DNA of 64,000 bases from Saururus chinensis (taxonomy: Eukaryota; Streptophyta; Magnoliopsida; Piperales; Saururaceae), in assembly GCA_035235625.1 (NCBI GenBank), contig CP141140.1, positions 57,679,152-57,743,151 on the forward strand, read 5' to 3'. The notes under the pieces were generated by a model. It was not told the origin of the DNA and ran no database searches. It saw only the letters and a program-made list of their open reading frames with translations. The position numbers and the translations under genes were made by a program. Positions 11,571 to 24,918 of this stretch are shown one piece after another. Position 1 is the stretch's first letter; the number at the start of each line of letters is the position of its first letter.

Positions 11571-13560
11571 TAGGTTTGGGTGGCAATGGCCCAAACCATT
11601 GCCCACTTAGGGCGAGTCTAGCCTATGCCTGCTCATGGCCCACTAGGTTGAGGAGCAGGTTCAACACTATCTGCAGGCCCCTCCATGGGTTCTAGCAGGC
11701 TACCCCACTATTTTTATTAAAAAGGACTTGAAAAAAATTATTTTTTTTATAAATTACAAAGTGGAAGCTAGAATTACATCATTATAGAGTGAGTACATTT
11801 CAATTAGGTTGACACTCACCCACCTATCTATCATTTGTAATTATAATATAAAATCTTAAATATAAAATTAAATAAAAAATACATTGTGGACTAATTGATA
11901 GTCATGCTTTCTAAATCTTCTCCCATTTCCTCTTCTAAACTGAGAGCTTGTACCTTTTGTTCAACATCCAATCAATTTTTCATGCATACGCAAGGCTCCA
12001 CCTCATTAGTAGTTACTTTACTTTGCCTATCATCTAATACCGTGCATCATGCACTAAAACTAAATTTTAATGCTATTGTGATGCTACTGTAAACATTGGG
12101 GGCCGGGTGGGGGGGCGGGGGATTAGTAAATCACAAGTTAAGATAGACAACACAAGATACTTCTTTTCATATGTTCACCATCAACCTAAAATATTTAAAA
12201 TTCTAATTTCTTCTTCACTAAGAACATAATGAAAATTAGTTTGTAAATATATAGTTAATTCATTAGTGTTAGAAGTATATTTTTATTTATATTTTGAAAT
12301 AACATCCAGGTATTGACTATTTTGAACCACAAGGCATAATTGAAGAAAAAGAAGAAATTGGTTCATTTAATAAAAAATGTATAAAGTACGCAAAGTAGTT
12401 TCTACCTTACAATATAGATCATCATTATTATTAATACAAGTACACATGTCTTCATGTATGCCATCTATTAATATTTGTACACCTTTTAATTTAAATATAG
12501 GATCCATTACATCTTCTAAATAGTATATCATAAGAATTTATTGAATTTTGTCTCCATTCCCTTTATAAGAGGTAAAAAAGTTTCATATTTTCTATACTTC
12601 AAATTCAGAAGTTATTTCAAACAAGTGTTCCTGAAATAAACAAAAACTAGAATAATAAACTCTAGACAATTATTTAGTTGCATCATAAAAAATAGATAAA
12701 ATATTTATCAAACAAGTATAAATTATAAAATAACTTTCATTAAGTCCAAGATCAGGTCATTAGCTTAACAAATTATCAAAAATTTCTAATCCCTCATATG
12801 ATTCAACATTAGATAAGTGTTATTCCACCTATGATGAATATTTAATTGAAATTTCATATATTTCTTTTTATACAATCTACACAGTTATCTAAATTCTTCT
12901 ATTCTAGATGGTAAAAAAGTAATATGTAATAAAGTATCTTTAATTAATTGAAAATGTGGTTTAATTATATAATCTATTTTGAACAAATAGATTAATTATG
13001 TGACATACACACCTAATATGAAACATAAGGGACTACTGTGTTAATATGATCACAATGAGATTTTAAAAGTTCCACAATGAAATTATTATTACAAGTATTA
13101 TTTAAAATAATAGACATAATTTTATCTTTAATAAAAAATAATTTAAAATAGAAATCCATAGTTTTTCAATAATCAAAGTAGAATGAAAATTTTTATAATA
13201 TTGAAATGAATTATTTTCTTATGTAATTTCATTCTTTATCTATAAAGTGAGTTGTAACACATGCATATATGACATCTTAGTTATTAGTTCTTATATGGAA
13301 GTTAAATAAATCTTACCCAAAATTATAAGTAGATTATTCGTAAGTTGTACTTTGCACTCTTTTCATAGTTTGAAAATGTCTTTCCTTAGAGTGTTAACAT
13401 GAGATTTTGTTGAATGCCTAGTTGAGAGTTTGCCTTACATAGTTCTTGAAAGGTTCATCATTGGCAAAAGGAATGGGTTGCTCGGAGTGCACAACATACT
13501 TCACGAGCTTCCTCTAATTTACATTTTGATTTAAAGTGAAACTACTAAGATAGGTAAACA
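11571..13560 (-). pseudogene. Decayed hAT (hobo/Ac/Tam3) transposase
   Basis: Read on the minus strand in broken frames, three blocks match hAT transposases. About 13320-13470 gives PFANDEPFKNYVRQTLN, followed by NTLRKDIFK. About 12290-12545 gives the core piece VMDPIFKLKGVQ with LIDGIHEDM. About 11900-12072 gives the C-terminal dimerisation region (SFSA, a stop, then TVLDDRQSK and CVCMKN). Stops and frameshifts are many, so it is dead. The GGCCC-rich sequence at 11571-11720, starting CTAGGTTTGGGTGGCAATGG, looks like a hAT subterminal end. The element boundary on the right is not resolved. Confidence 0.75.
12099..12121 (+). other. G-rich tract with G-quadruplex potential
   Basis: Four runs of three to seven G lie within 23 bases in otherwise AT-rich sequence, in the hAT remnant just beyond its C-terminal coding block. 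Confidence 0.6.
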
Positions 13561-13948
13561 AGGCACTCATGACACCTATTTGGGCTTGTTTGTGGTCCTG
13601 TGGGCCATGTTTAGCAGAGCATGCTCTAGCATGTCGAGTAAGATATTTGATATCCCCACCTCCAATACTTGAGAGTGTTTTAGAGTAGTTACTTTCGTCT
13701 TTAATTTTGTGATTTTCACTCCAAGTTTGTAATGAAAATCAACCTTAATTTTTTTCACGTGCTTGCACACCATGGGAGTTTGCCTTTTTCCCCCAAAGGA
13801 ATTGGTGAATTCCTTCATAATTAGCTTTATTGGTTGATTTAGGTATACCTCCTTCAAAAAATCGAAGAATGCATCATTTTTGTTGATTTGGGAGGAGGAA
13901 GAGGCATTATAGTAGACACCATTTTTTTAAAAAAGAACAACAAATTAA

Positions 13949-14374
13949 GGGGCTGTTTGGCTAACACTTTCAAGTAGAAAGAAAAATGATTTTTATTCTA
14001 ATTCCTATTAGGAAAGAAAAGAAAATGAGGTTATGTTTGGTTCGAGTTATATTTGATGATTTTAAAGAGAAATATGCTTTTAGCTCACTTTTAATTTTTG
14101 TGTGTAGAATGACAAGAATATCCTCCAACATAAAGAAGAAAATAAGTAAATGATAGGTAAAATATCCTTTTACGTCATTTCTAAAAAGAAATAGCTTTCT
14201 CAAGAAAAAATCTATTCCATTTGGGTCAATTTGGTTTGAATTGACCCAAAAGGTAATTTAAAGCAAGAAAAACCAAAAAAAAATTGACAATCCAAACAAA
14301 TTTGAGGCCTTAAAGCCATTTCTCGTACTTTAAATGTGCTTTCCACTATTGGAAAGTGCCTTCCAAATAGGTCC
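13949..14374. mobile_element. Tourist/PIF-Harbinger-like MITE
   Basis: The left end GGGGCTGTTTGGCTAACACT and the complement of the right end GGACCTATTTGGAAGGCACT form imperfect inverted repeats of about 25 bp, typical of Tourist elements. Flanks are TAA and TAG, a decayed 3-bp duplication. The 426-bp interior is AT-rich with no real gene. Confidence 0.65.
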
Positions 14375-15045
14375 TAGAAGGAGAAAGAGAAGGAAAATTA
14401 AAGTTAGATTAAAATTACTTAACATAAAGTTCAAATTATATAATAAAAATTACTTTCTTTATGCTTGAATTGATCTTCACACTTGATGCTTGAATGAAAA
14501 TTAGAAGGAAATAGGCTTGAGAGTTGAGACTTGAGTCCCTTGAACTTGAGAGGAAGTTGTTGCTCTTGAAACTTGAGACTTGATTGCTTAATTTTGAATT
14601 TTAATTAAAATATAAAACTAAAGAGCTTGAGAGTATAGAGGAGAGAATTAGAGAGTTTATGAAATGGTGAAGAGAACCCTAAACCTAATTTGCAACATAA
14701 CCAAAAGAGAATAAATACACTAAAAATTAAAGTAAAATAAAAACTAAAAACTAACTAGAACTATCTTAGCTAAAAATATAGTAAAAATTCTATATTGCCC
14801 TCGCCAATGGTGCCAAAAATTTGATCATTTTAAATTAAACCTTTTGTAAGTACACATGGTAATTGTATTATGATGAGTATTAAATGTTGTCTAATGTCAA
14901 AGATGAATTAAATTATTGCCAAACTTAAATAATTTTTTAATTAAAAACTAAAAAGAATTATACAAATGTAAATTAAACAAGAAATGAATATGATGAAACT
15001 AAGGAATAAGAATCTACCAATAAATTCTTAGCAAACTTTTTAACC

Positions 15046-15185
<140 letters not shown>

Positions 15186-15321
15186 AATGTTCTTAGCTAA
15201 AAGCTAGAACTAAGAGAAATCAATAATAAATTTCATAGCATTAACTATCTTCACATAGAATGAATCATCTATATTAATTTATATTATAGTCATGATTCGT
15301 CTAATTAATCTTAGTATAAAT

Positions 15322-15395
15322 CATCCAATTCCTTAATTACATAAGCATGAGTCTTATTCATCCAATTCCTTAATTACGTAAGCATGAGTCTTATT
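15322..15395 (+). repeat. 37-bp tandem duplication
   Basis: Two adjacent units beginning CATCCAATTCCTTAATTAC differ at one position. No function is evident. Confidence 0.9.
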
Positions 15396-16374
15396 GCATA
15401 ACTATATCATCTAAACCATAGGTATTAGATTTAATGTTAAATATCAATACTACATAGATCCATCATTTATAAGATAAATAAAACTAATTTAACACTGAAT
15501 AAAGTATTAAAATCTATTTTATTGAAAAAATCTCATGTTATACAATTGTTATATAACTCATATATGGCTTCATTAATTCCTAAGCTTAAAATCTCTAACC
15601 TTACATAGTTGATAAAAATACTTGAATCTTCATAAAATCCCACAATTGCCTTTCTTTCCTTTAGTCACCTTATGACCATGCCCATCAACATTTAAGGCCT
15701 ACCTAAAAGCTAATGATTGCCTAGAATTCTTCCTTCGAACTGCGTTAGCAAGGAACATGATAATAACATTCTCCACTTTCATTATTGGATGATGACCAGT
15801 TGAATTACTCACGGCTACAACTAAGATGTCTCAATTGTTTCTCAAACATAACAACAAAGCAGCAGCCCATGTTCTTCTATGTTATTAAGATGTTTGGGCA
15901 CACTGATGTCTCCATTGAGGATCTATATTTTTTTTTAAGTTTTGTACTTGGTCATGGGTACTTGTGTTATTTTATAGCACATATGAGGAAGTAACCACAT
16001 GCGCAAGGCTAATTTTTATATTACGATGACATTTTATGTAATACCATATATTTAGGGGCCATTCGGTAAATCATTCTTTTCTTAGCCCAGTCAAATACAG
16101 CAGGCTGCATTCAGCTATTCTTAAACATAATAAATTCTTCGTAGTCCTAACGTGGTTTAAGCGATAACCTATTTTTAAAGCTTTCACAAAAGTAAACGCA
16201 TCAATACCCAACAAAAGAAGAAGACCCAACAAATTTCTTGGGAATCAAGGAACAGCTCCAAGGTTCTAATATTTTTCTCTCTCCTGAAATATAAGAGATC
16301 CCAGATCTCTGCTTTAAATGTATCCTTGGCTTGATGTCCCTTTAACGGATTCATTTGTTCAGCAGAAGTAGCAG

Positions 16375-16473
16375 GTACGAGACTCAGACGCTAATTGTTT
16401 TCTTCAAATTAACCACCCTATTACATGTTCTTATACAATTCTAATTAATTTGTTCTTATTGTTACCTTGGCAG
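16375..16473 (+). other. Possible intron in the 5' untranslated region of the F-box gene
   Basis: A GCAG|GTACGA donor and a pyrimidine-rich tract ending CCTTGGCAG lie 29 bp before the ATG. Leader introns are common in plant F-box genes. This is inferred from splice-site quality only. Confidence 0.35.
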
Positions 16474-16501
16474 TTGTCAGACTTGGATCTGTTCGGAAGG
16501 T

Positions 16502-17683
16502 ATGGTGCATCAAGATGATAGCATTGCCATTTGTGACAGTATCAGAGGAGAATTGGGAGACGATGTCTTGATGGAGATCTTTTCTCAATTGCCACTTAAA
16601 TCTCTCTTCAGATTCAAGTGTGTATGTAAAGCATGGCACAATCTCATCTCTGCACAGTACACAACTGAAAGTACTTTACAAAAATCCTTCTCTGGTTTCT
16701 ATTATCACATCAATGGAGTTGACCAGAACGATTCCAAGTTCAAAGAATACAGGTACATCTGTGTTACAAGCGACCAACTCTCCATCGACTCTGCCAAGGA
16801 TGTCACCGGTCTCAATTTCTTACCATGTTACCCCAATTTCCGAATCATTGACTCTTGCAATGGCTTACTTGTTTGCCTTACTGGAAACTACAAGGCAACT
16901 CCATACTTCGTATGCAATCCTCTGACGAAAACATGGTCTATATTGCCTAAGCCACCAAAAAGATATCAACAAGCATGTGCCCAGTTGGAATTCGATCCCA
17001 GGGTATCTTCTACCTATAGAGTTATTCTAACAAAGGGTATTATAGTCTGGCCCAGCCAGTATGTCGAGTTAGCTATCTTTTCCTCCGACATTAGCAGGTG
17101 GGTCGAATGTAAATTGTTATTGCCGTCCCTTGAAGGCGATTACTTTTCCTTTACGAGTTTTGTGTTCACGGATGGAATCCTATATGCTATTCAACGTGGT
17201 CATTCGTCTCATTTTTTACTGAAAATTTGCATCAAGGAAGAAAAGCATCAGTCAATTCCATTGCCTGTGGAAAATGCATACTCAGAGACCTTGCTTAAGT
17301 TGCAAAGTTGTCTATATTTCATTGCCTACAGTGATTGGGTGATCCAGATTTGGGAGCTCTCAGAGGCCTCTAATATGGAATGGGTCTTGAAGCACAAGGC
17401 GAGCGTTGAACTTGCAAAGGATGAATTATCGTTTCATTGCAATTTTTCTTTTCATGTGCATGATTTCCATCCTTTGGCCTATTATCCAAATCAAGGCGTT
17501 GTTCTCCTAAGAAGACAGTCGATGATTTTCGGCTACCATCTGGGCAGTCATAAGTTAGAGGAAGTTTGTAGACTTCTTTCTGGATATCCTCGACATCACT
17601 ACCATGATCCGTATTCTTGGCGTTCCCCTGTCTATCCTTATTCACCTTCGGCGAATCGTTTACTTCACAGTAACTTGTTATAG
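16502..17683 (+). CDS. F-box protein with F-box-associated (FBA) domain
   Basis: The 393-residue intact frame starts at ATG with no closer in-frame alternative. Residues 18-52 are an F-box (LGDDVLMEIFSQLPLKSLFR followed by FKCVCKAWHNLIS), which binds SKP1 to place the protein in an SCF ubiquitin ligase. The rest is an F-box-associated beta-propeller-like region, with its conserved start SCNGLLVCL and FVCNPLTKTW around residues 121-150; this part would choose the protein to be ubiquitinated. The length is normal for plant F-box/FBA proteins and there is a single coding exon, as in many of them. The target is unknown. No neighbour suggests its pathway. Codon use looks ordinary and I see no break. 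Confidence 0.92.
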   Translation: MVHQDDSIAICDSIRGELGDDVLMEIFSQLPLKSLFRFKCVCKAWHNLISAQYTTESTLQKSFSGFYYHINGVDQNDSKFKEYRYICVTSDQLSIDSAKDVTGLNFLPCYPNFRIIDSCNGLLVCLTGNYKATPYFVCNPLTKTWSILPKPPKRYQQACAQLEFDPRVSSTYRVILTKGIIVWPSQYVELAIFSSDISRWVECKLLLPSLEGDYFSFTSFVFTDGILYAIQRGHSSHFLLKICIKEEKHQSIPLPVENAYSETLLKLQSCLYFIAYSDWVIQIWELSEASNMEWVLKHKASVELAKDELSFHCNFSFHVHDFHPLAYYPNQGVVLLRRQSMIFGYHLGSHKLEEVCRLLSGYPRHHYHDPYSWRSPVYPYSPSANRLLHSNLL

Positions 17684-18959
17684 AGTAGAATCTTGCCTAC
17701 AAAGTTCCAAACGTAGCTTCGTCAGCATTGTTTCACGGTGCAGTTCAATGTTGTACCATTTGGCTGGATTTTGTCAAAGTGGTCATATAGCTTAATTTCC
17801 TCTATTTCTGTTTTTAGCAGCTGGCCAAACAGTTGTACCTTTTCTTTTAGGATTGTGGAAAGTGGGATGTAATGAATGTGTGATGTATACTTTCTTCAAA
17901 TAATACTCTATCTTATTTGATTTTTTAAAAAAAATTAAAATTAATTTATTCTGAAAGAAGAGGTTATAAATAAATAAGATGTATTGGCATTTGCAACACC
18001 CCTTTACCTTAGGCTCTGAAAAAGTACTTGTCCTGTATTAATTATCCTATTTTATGTAATTCTTATCTTAGTAGTTAATAGATGACATAAAAGGGTAGGA
18101 AATGGAGTAAAAAGGTTAATAAATTGGATTTTTTAAATATTATATTTTTCAAATGTAGACAACTAATATGAGATGGCGGGGGTGTAAGCTTATTGATCTC
18201 ATTGTGTACCCACGTCAAGACCTGTAATCATCTTCTTGGTTGTTCCAAATTAGCTCATAATCTCAACAATGAATCAACATTAACCAACTGAAAAAAAATA
18301 ATCACAGATAGCATTTGGCCCCAAGGAAATGAGGAACTTGTGTTCCAATTGATAAAATTTAAAGGAGAAATCTAGTCAATGTTGGAGCAGCAATGATCAT
18401 GTATGTGCATTGATCCCCTCATTGTTGCCATTAGGAGAGGCGGCAATAATGAAAAGGGAGATCGATGGGCATTAACATCACCTCTTGTTGCTTGAAGGGT
18501 GTTGATTGAGAAGTGTAAGAGGGGGAGGTTGGGGGGTGAGGTGGGTGTTGTGGGACTTCCGCACAAGCCGCCTAGTGTGCATACCAGTGTAGGGTAGGCT
18601 TCCTCAATTTCAAAAGTAAGGAGGATGATATCAAATGACAACTAATTTATTTGATTTCTTATTGAAATAAAAGTCCAATGTCAATAAGTAAAATAAACTT
18701 ATTCATATAACAAAGTGATTTAAAGTGAAATACAATATGCCTATGCTAGCTAGGAGACATAGTGCCATTTGAGAACCTCATGTATTTCACTGTGTAGGAT
18801 TAATCATCTTTTAATACTATAGTCTATTCGAACACGATTCCTTGGCTAAGGAAGAGGTTCTACATAATTCTCATATTTAGAGAGCATAAAGGCCTTAGTC
18901 ATATTTCATGCCAAACAATTTTTGTCTATGTAGCTATAGACTCATTTGAGAAGCCAAGG
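17684..18959. other. Intergenic region after the F-box gene
   Basis: No gene is seen. AT-rich sequence near 17905-18184 may include an old Stowaway-like end. The rest gives only short chance frames. Confidence 0.4.
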
Positions 18960-20222
18960 TACTAAAGAATCCCTTGTGAGTTTAATATCCGTCTACTCAA
19001 CCTAGCGGATCACTACATTGCTAATAGTTTGATTATATAATAAAGATAAATACTACAAGATATAGCCTCTTTGTACAGACTTTTCATATAAAGCGAAAAT
19101 AAATAAATATTCTCTCAAAGCACATTCACCATGTATCAATCAACCAAATTGAAAGTATTCAATCTACACATGCACATACAATAATTTTGTCATGAAAAAC
19201 CCAAACTTGGGCAAAAAAACCACGACATTACTAAAGGAACTAAATCAATGCACTACTAGCAAGTAAGACAATTACATTGATGCAAACAAACCACCAACCT
19301 TTATTTACACAAAATTATTTTTTTTAGAACTCCACAAATTCTTGTTGTTGCTGACCTACAAGTCTTCTTTCTTAAATACTTAAAACTTATCTTCCTCCTT
19401 GCTTTATTTTTATTTTCTTCTAGTCATCAACAAGCTCCTCTTATTACATTGACTTTGGCTTCTTAGAATCTTTAATCTCCCATTGAAAATTTTCATCAAT
19501 TTCTCTTAGAAATTTTTGTGTAAAATATCTTCTTACTTGTAGAATAACCTTTTGAATTCACTATTGATATTAACTCAAGCTTTATCTAAAATGTTTAAGG
19601 AAAACAATATGCGAAGGTAGAAATTTTTTTTCTCCCATTTTTTCTAGGTTTTTGTCTATCAAAATTTGTCACTTCTTATCCTTTATATAGCTCTAGCTCT
19701 AAATTATTTTAGGTCTTTCTCTTTAAGAATGAAAGAAATTGAATTCGGAATGACTTGTTATGGGCAATTAAAATTATTAGTGATTGATCATTCATTATTT
19801 TCTAAACACATGATACTTTGAGTGATCAATTAATAACTCTCGGCTTTATTTTATACAGGGCTAAATCAAGTGCTGATTGATTATTTTCTTCTCCTTTATG
19901 TCCAACAATCAATTGTTTGACTATTAAAATTATAGTTTTAATTTTTTTACTCTAAAACCCCTCAAATTATTTCCTTCTCCAAGTGATTTTAGTATGCAAA
20001 TGTGATTTGAATAAGTTTCTTAAACTTTTAACATTCTTCAATCTTTTGTCTTGAGCTATAAGAATATGACTGTTCTTATTTTTTAAGTTTGGCAATTCTA
20101 AAAATCACTAGACCACAACATCTATTTAGATTTTCAGACTAAGTACATACACAAATTTTCTAACATAATTTTGGGAGAGAAATTAGTCAATAAAGCTAAC
20201 ATATGGCTCATATGTTCTTACA
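18960..20222 (-). repeat. Copia 3' LTR, minus strand
   Basis: On the minus strand a purine tract (AAATGAGGAGAT) precedes TGTAAGAACATATG, matching the layout at 50858-50885. Further in, the complement of 19190-19260 carries the same conserved block (AGTAGTGCATTGATT, GTGGTTTTTTTGCCCAAG) as 42118-42200 and 51948-52020. Similarity to 42285-42412 continues to about 18975, so the left end is approximate. The LTR is about 1.25 kb. Confidence 0.65.
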
Positions 20223-20552
20223 ATCTCCTCATTTACCTATTTTTTACCAAAATACTACACATTTGAAAATAAAAAAAATTACAACTCTTGACTTAGTGTT
20301 GACTTTCAAATTATCCAAAATAACTTAACACTCAAAGTCTTAACATAGACTCATGTGGAATTGATATTTTAAAGACTTGTATAACCCTGTATTTATCTTG
20401 CACACTTAAAAGTAAATTGATTTGTACAGTACTATTCAATCAAGTAACTTTGATTTTTATTAATCACTTCTCCCTGTTTTCGACATAAATAAACAAAGAG
20501 GGAAAATAATAACTAACAAAAAACTCATCCAAGCACAATCCAGTTATCATTA

Positions 20553-21158
<606 letters not shown>

Positions 21159-21431
21159 CTAAAATAATTGCAAATAAACAACCTAAGGCTAAGTATAAAC
21201 TAGGAACAAATAATTTACAGTAATAAATGTCTTAGAATTTAAAAAATCCTTGAAATGGATGTCAAAATTAAAAAAATTAACATTTAAATAAAGCCTAAAA
21301 AATTTGTTGTCAAATTGACTCAAAATTTTAACCCAAGGTGGTCAACATGTTGGCCATATCAATATTATTTGTGGCTTCTAGGATCACTTAGTTGGACCCC
21401 ACCCTAAGGTTATAGCTGTTTATTAAAAATG
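21159..21431. other. AT-rich spacer
   Basis: Probably the internal region of the same minus-strand copia element, upstream of its extra ORF. Nothing codable is recognised. Confidence 0.3.
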
Positions 21432-21725
21432 GACAACTTAAAAACATGAAACCAATACACATGTACCATGTTAGAATTGTCTTGACTTGTTACATGGGTA
21501 ATGGATAACTTAGATGTAAGGAAAAAGTACTCATGTATCATGATGGGATGGTTCTAACATGCTATATGTGTATTAGTCAACTTAAAAATATAAAACAAAT
21601 ACCAATGTAGCATGTTAGGACTGTCCTAACATTCTATATATATTATAATGGTCAACTTAAAAACATAGAACAAGTACCCATGTACTGTAACGTGTGGGAT
21701 GGGTTGTAAAACATATATGGGTACT
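21432..21725 (+). repeat. Degenerate tandem repeat, four units of about 73 bp
   Basis: Units begin at about 21432, 21504, 21576 and 21651. Each begins with ACTTA and continues through AAAACA, ACCCATGTA-like and ATGTTAG blocks. The units are strongly diverged, so the array is old. Confidence 0.7.
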
Positions 21726-22390
21726 AGAACTCTTGACTTATGGTCAATAATTATATATTCCCAGCTAAGTATGCCACATGTTTTAGGTATATACCAAACA
21801 CTAGAAATTATGAAAATTTTCCAAGATTTATTAATCTAAATAGAAAACATACGAGGAAAAAAATAATAATTTAACTTATATTTATTTGAGTTAACTATTG
21901 TTTTAGCATGTATAGCATATGGTCAGTTGTGTTTTAAAGGCTGAATATAAATTGATATTTTAATATGTATAACATATAACTAACTAGCTACTAAGTATGA
22001 AATTACAAAGTCTAATTTCCAGCCCAATGCCATAATTCTAGTTGAGAAGACTTACCCCACACGATAAACTCCAGGGGAACCTGCCCGACCACCAATTCGA
22101 CTTAGGGTTGCCATTAATTCAAAAAGACTTGTAATTTAGTATGTATATGGTCAACGCATGTATGTTAGATATAAAAAAATGCTTGAACGACATGAAGATT
22201 CACACGTTAAAATGTTAATATTATTCTTATACCAATGATAAGTGGGGCTCACAAAAGTGGGCCTTACTCATCAATGGTGGAAAAGTGATGTAGTGTTTTG
22301 ACGTGAAAATCAGCATTACTATAGATATCTCTAGTAACAACATAAGATGTTGCAATCCCAAATTGAGTATGTTAAACATAGCTAAAAAGT

Positions 22391-22566
22391 AGCACATAAT
22401 GTACAAAAGTGACCAAGACTAAGTGGGCCCAAGTGGACTTTTTGAGCAATTGGCGAATAACGTACGAAAATGATCAAAGCTATGAGCCTTTGTTATAAAT
22501 TAGCGTGTAACCTACAAAAATTATCGAGGCTAAGTGGGCTTTGCTAGAAATTAGCGAGTAACATAG
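22391..22566 (+). repeat. Degenerate tandem repeat, three units of about 50-60 bp
   Basis: Recurring blocks are AATGTACAAAAGTGACC-like, AAGCTAAGTGGGC-like and AAATTAGCG. Nothing is known of its function. Confidence 0.55.
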
Positions 22567-23089
22567 TGCTCGCTCTCCGTTGTGAATTTGCATTGGTTCT
22601 CGGCGATCCCAGCCTTAGACCCAATGAGGGCCACATCAATTGGTCGGATGGTGACCTCTTGGCCACCCAGCTCAAACGTTATGCAACAATGGTGGCACAT
22701 CATCGTTGGTAGCAAAGGGGTCTTGGGGAGTCCAAAAAAGGCCCAAAGGGTGTCCTCTGAGCTATGGACATGACCTCAATGGGTAGTGTACGTAGCAGTC
22801 ATTATAGCCATCTTGTGGAGTGAGCATTTGCAGTTGAGAGCAAAAGAACAACCTGCATAGGATAAAAACTTAGTTTATCGTGTCAATAATGAGGCATAGA
22901 AACAGTTCTAAACATGGTTCCAAAAAATAAACAATCAGAGCAGCGAAATTGCTTCAAAACATATTATAAAAACAACTACTCAAAAGGTGCAATTGAAATG
23001 CATCAAAATATATCAAAATGAACTGAAACTAATTGAAATGAATCATAACGTACCAAAACACATCAAAATATATCAAAACATATCAAAAT
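22567..23089. other. Unassigned sequence with short ATCAAAATAT repeats
   Basis: No gene is supported. The right part (22985-23089) is made of short variants of CATCAAAATATAT. Confidence 0.4.
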
Positions 23090-23555
23090 ATGGGGTGTAC
23101 CAGAAAACTGGAACCGATTTGAACTGGGTGAAACCGAACAGAAATTTAGTGGTTCGGTTCGGTTCGGTTTGGTTTTTGATTTGATTTTGATTTAGTTTTA
23201 ATAAAAAAAATCGAATGAATTTCGGTTCGGTTTAGTTTTAAGAAAGAAAACCGAAACCGAAACTGAACCGAAACCGAATCAATTTAATTAAAATAATTTC
23301 AGTTCGGTTTTAAGAAAAAAATCAATTTTTATATAAAAATGTATAATTTTATATTATATCTACTTCATTTTAATTTATTATAGTAATTTAATTAAAATTT
23401 TTAGTTTTTATTCGGTTTTGGATCCTATATCGGTTAGGTTTAATTTTTATATTTTGATTTTAAATTTCTGTTCGGTTTAGTTCGGTTCCTGGGATTCGGT
23501 TCTTAAATTCGGTTCGGTTTGGTTCCTGCAAGAACTGAACCGAGATGCAACCCTA
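23090..23555. mobile_element. hAT-type MITE rich in GGTTCGGTT motifs
   Basis: The 466-bp element is flanked by an exact 8-bp duplication, ATCAAAAT (23082-23089 and 23556-23563), the size made by hAT transposases. Its ends are ATGGGGTGTACC and, on the complement, TAGGGTTGCATC. The interior is clusters of GGTTCGGTTT on one strand, then AACCGAAACC on the other, around an AT-rich core, so the whole element can fold back. Confidence 0.72.
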
Positions 23556-23563
23556 ATCAAAAT

Positions 23564-24918
23564 GCACTAAAACAAGTCAAAGTGCATCGACACCAAAACA
23601 TATCCCTTTATACATGAAACATAATAGCTATGCACTAAAAACACGACCAACTATGCACAAAAACAAATCTTATCAGGGAAAATTATTTAAATAATATTAA
23701 AAAAAAGATTACCAAAATTACATAGAGAGAAAAATATTTTCCGCAGTAGTGTTCATTTTGGCCACTTAGGTGCCATCTAAGCATTGGCGCCTGCGTGACA
23801 AATTGTTTTATTTTTTTCAATTTCGTCATTTGGAAAGATGAAATTAGTCTTAAATTGATTTTATTCTTTCAAATGATAAAATCACTTACCTTCACATTTC
23901 TCGGCTGAAAAGCGAAAGGGGGCTGGTTGAAGTTGATTTCGTCTATTAAAAGGACAAAATCAAGTAAAAACTGATTTCGTCATTCGAAAGGTTGATAGTA
24001 GCTTAAAGTTGATTTCATCCTTATGAAAGACAAAGTTCACTCTCTATTTCTTACACACCCGTGAATGTCCCCCCTCTGATCGTTTCATTCTAGAGAGTCC
24101 ACTACAACATCTGTTGTCGCCATCCGCTGCAGCATTTGGTGTCGCTATCTGCTGATGTATTTGTATTAGCTGTCTGCCGCCATCAGACTGTCCCTTAGCC
24201 CGAAGCTTGTCTGCTCAGAGCCCCTCAGTGCAGATCTACTCTGCCTAGAGCCCTTTGCCCAGAGTTCCTTAGGACATTTGCCCATATTCATCTCCTCTTT
24301 GCCATTAGGCCCTAGATCCGTCCACCTAGAGTTCCTCCGCTAGAAGCTATTTTTTGATTTTGTATTCTATAATCAAGACATTATGACTGCATGACTTATT
24401 GGTTATGTATTAGGCGATTTAAGGTTTCATTTTTTAATTTCGTTGTCTATAATCAATACAAAAACTTAGCATGATAGTTTGGTTGAATTTTCGTCGCTTG
24501 AAGGGTCTATTTTTTTATTTCGTGTTCTATAATCAAGATGTCAAAATTGCATGATAGTTTTTTTTGGCGATTTAAGGTTTTGTTTGTTTATTACATGGAC
24601 TATAATCAAGACCGCAAGAAAGAGTTAACAGGTTGGTTGAATTTTTGTTGATTTAAGGGTATGTGTTTTGATTTCTTGTTCTATATTCTAGGCAGCAATT
24701 TGGCATGTGATTTTATTTTCTTAGTTTTTTTAAGTTTATATGTCAAGGGAGTGAAATTCTGCTATGGAACTATGATATGATTTTTGTTTTTTGAGTGGAA
24801 TTGATTAAATTCAATTAATATATTAATCTCATATTTCATTAAGTAAAGTAGTTATTTTGAAGTAATTATTTAATATATTATTTTTATCATTTATTGGTTA
24901 TAAATTAAGCGAATATAG
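23564..24918. other. Upstream part of the Mutator-like element
   Basis: No gene is seen. Repeated GATTTCGTC/AAAGGACAAAATC motifs (23815-24050) and T-rich sequence precede the MULE frame. The terminal inverted repeats of the MULE were not found. Confidence 0.35.

Noticed and set aside
13576-13857. 93-codon minus-strand frame considered as the BED zinc finger of the hAT transposase
   Set aside because: It has only one Cys-His pair and does not keep the BED spacing.
17905-18184. Possible Stowaway MITE after the F-box gene
   Set aside because: The right end looks Stowaway-like but the left end matches only weakly, and the flanking TA is not decisive in AT-rich DNA.
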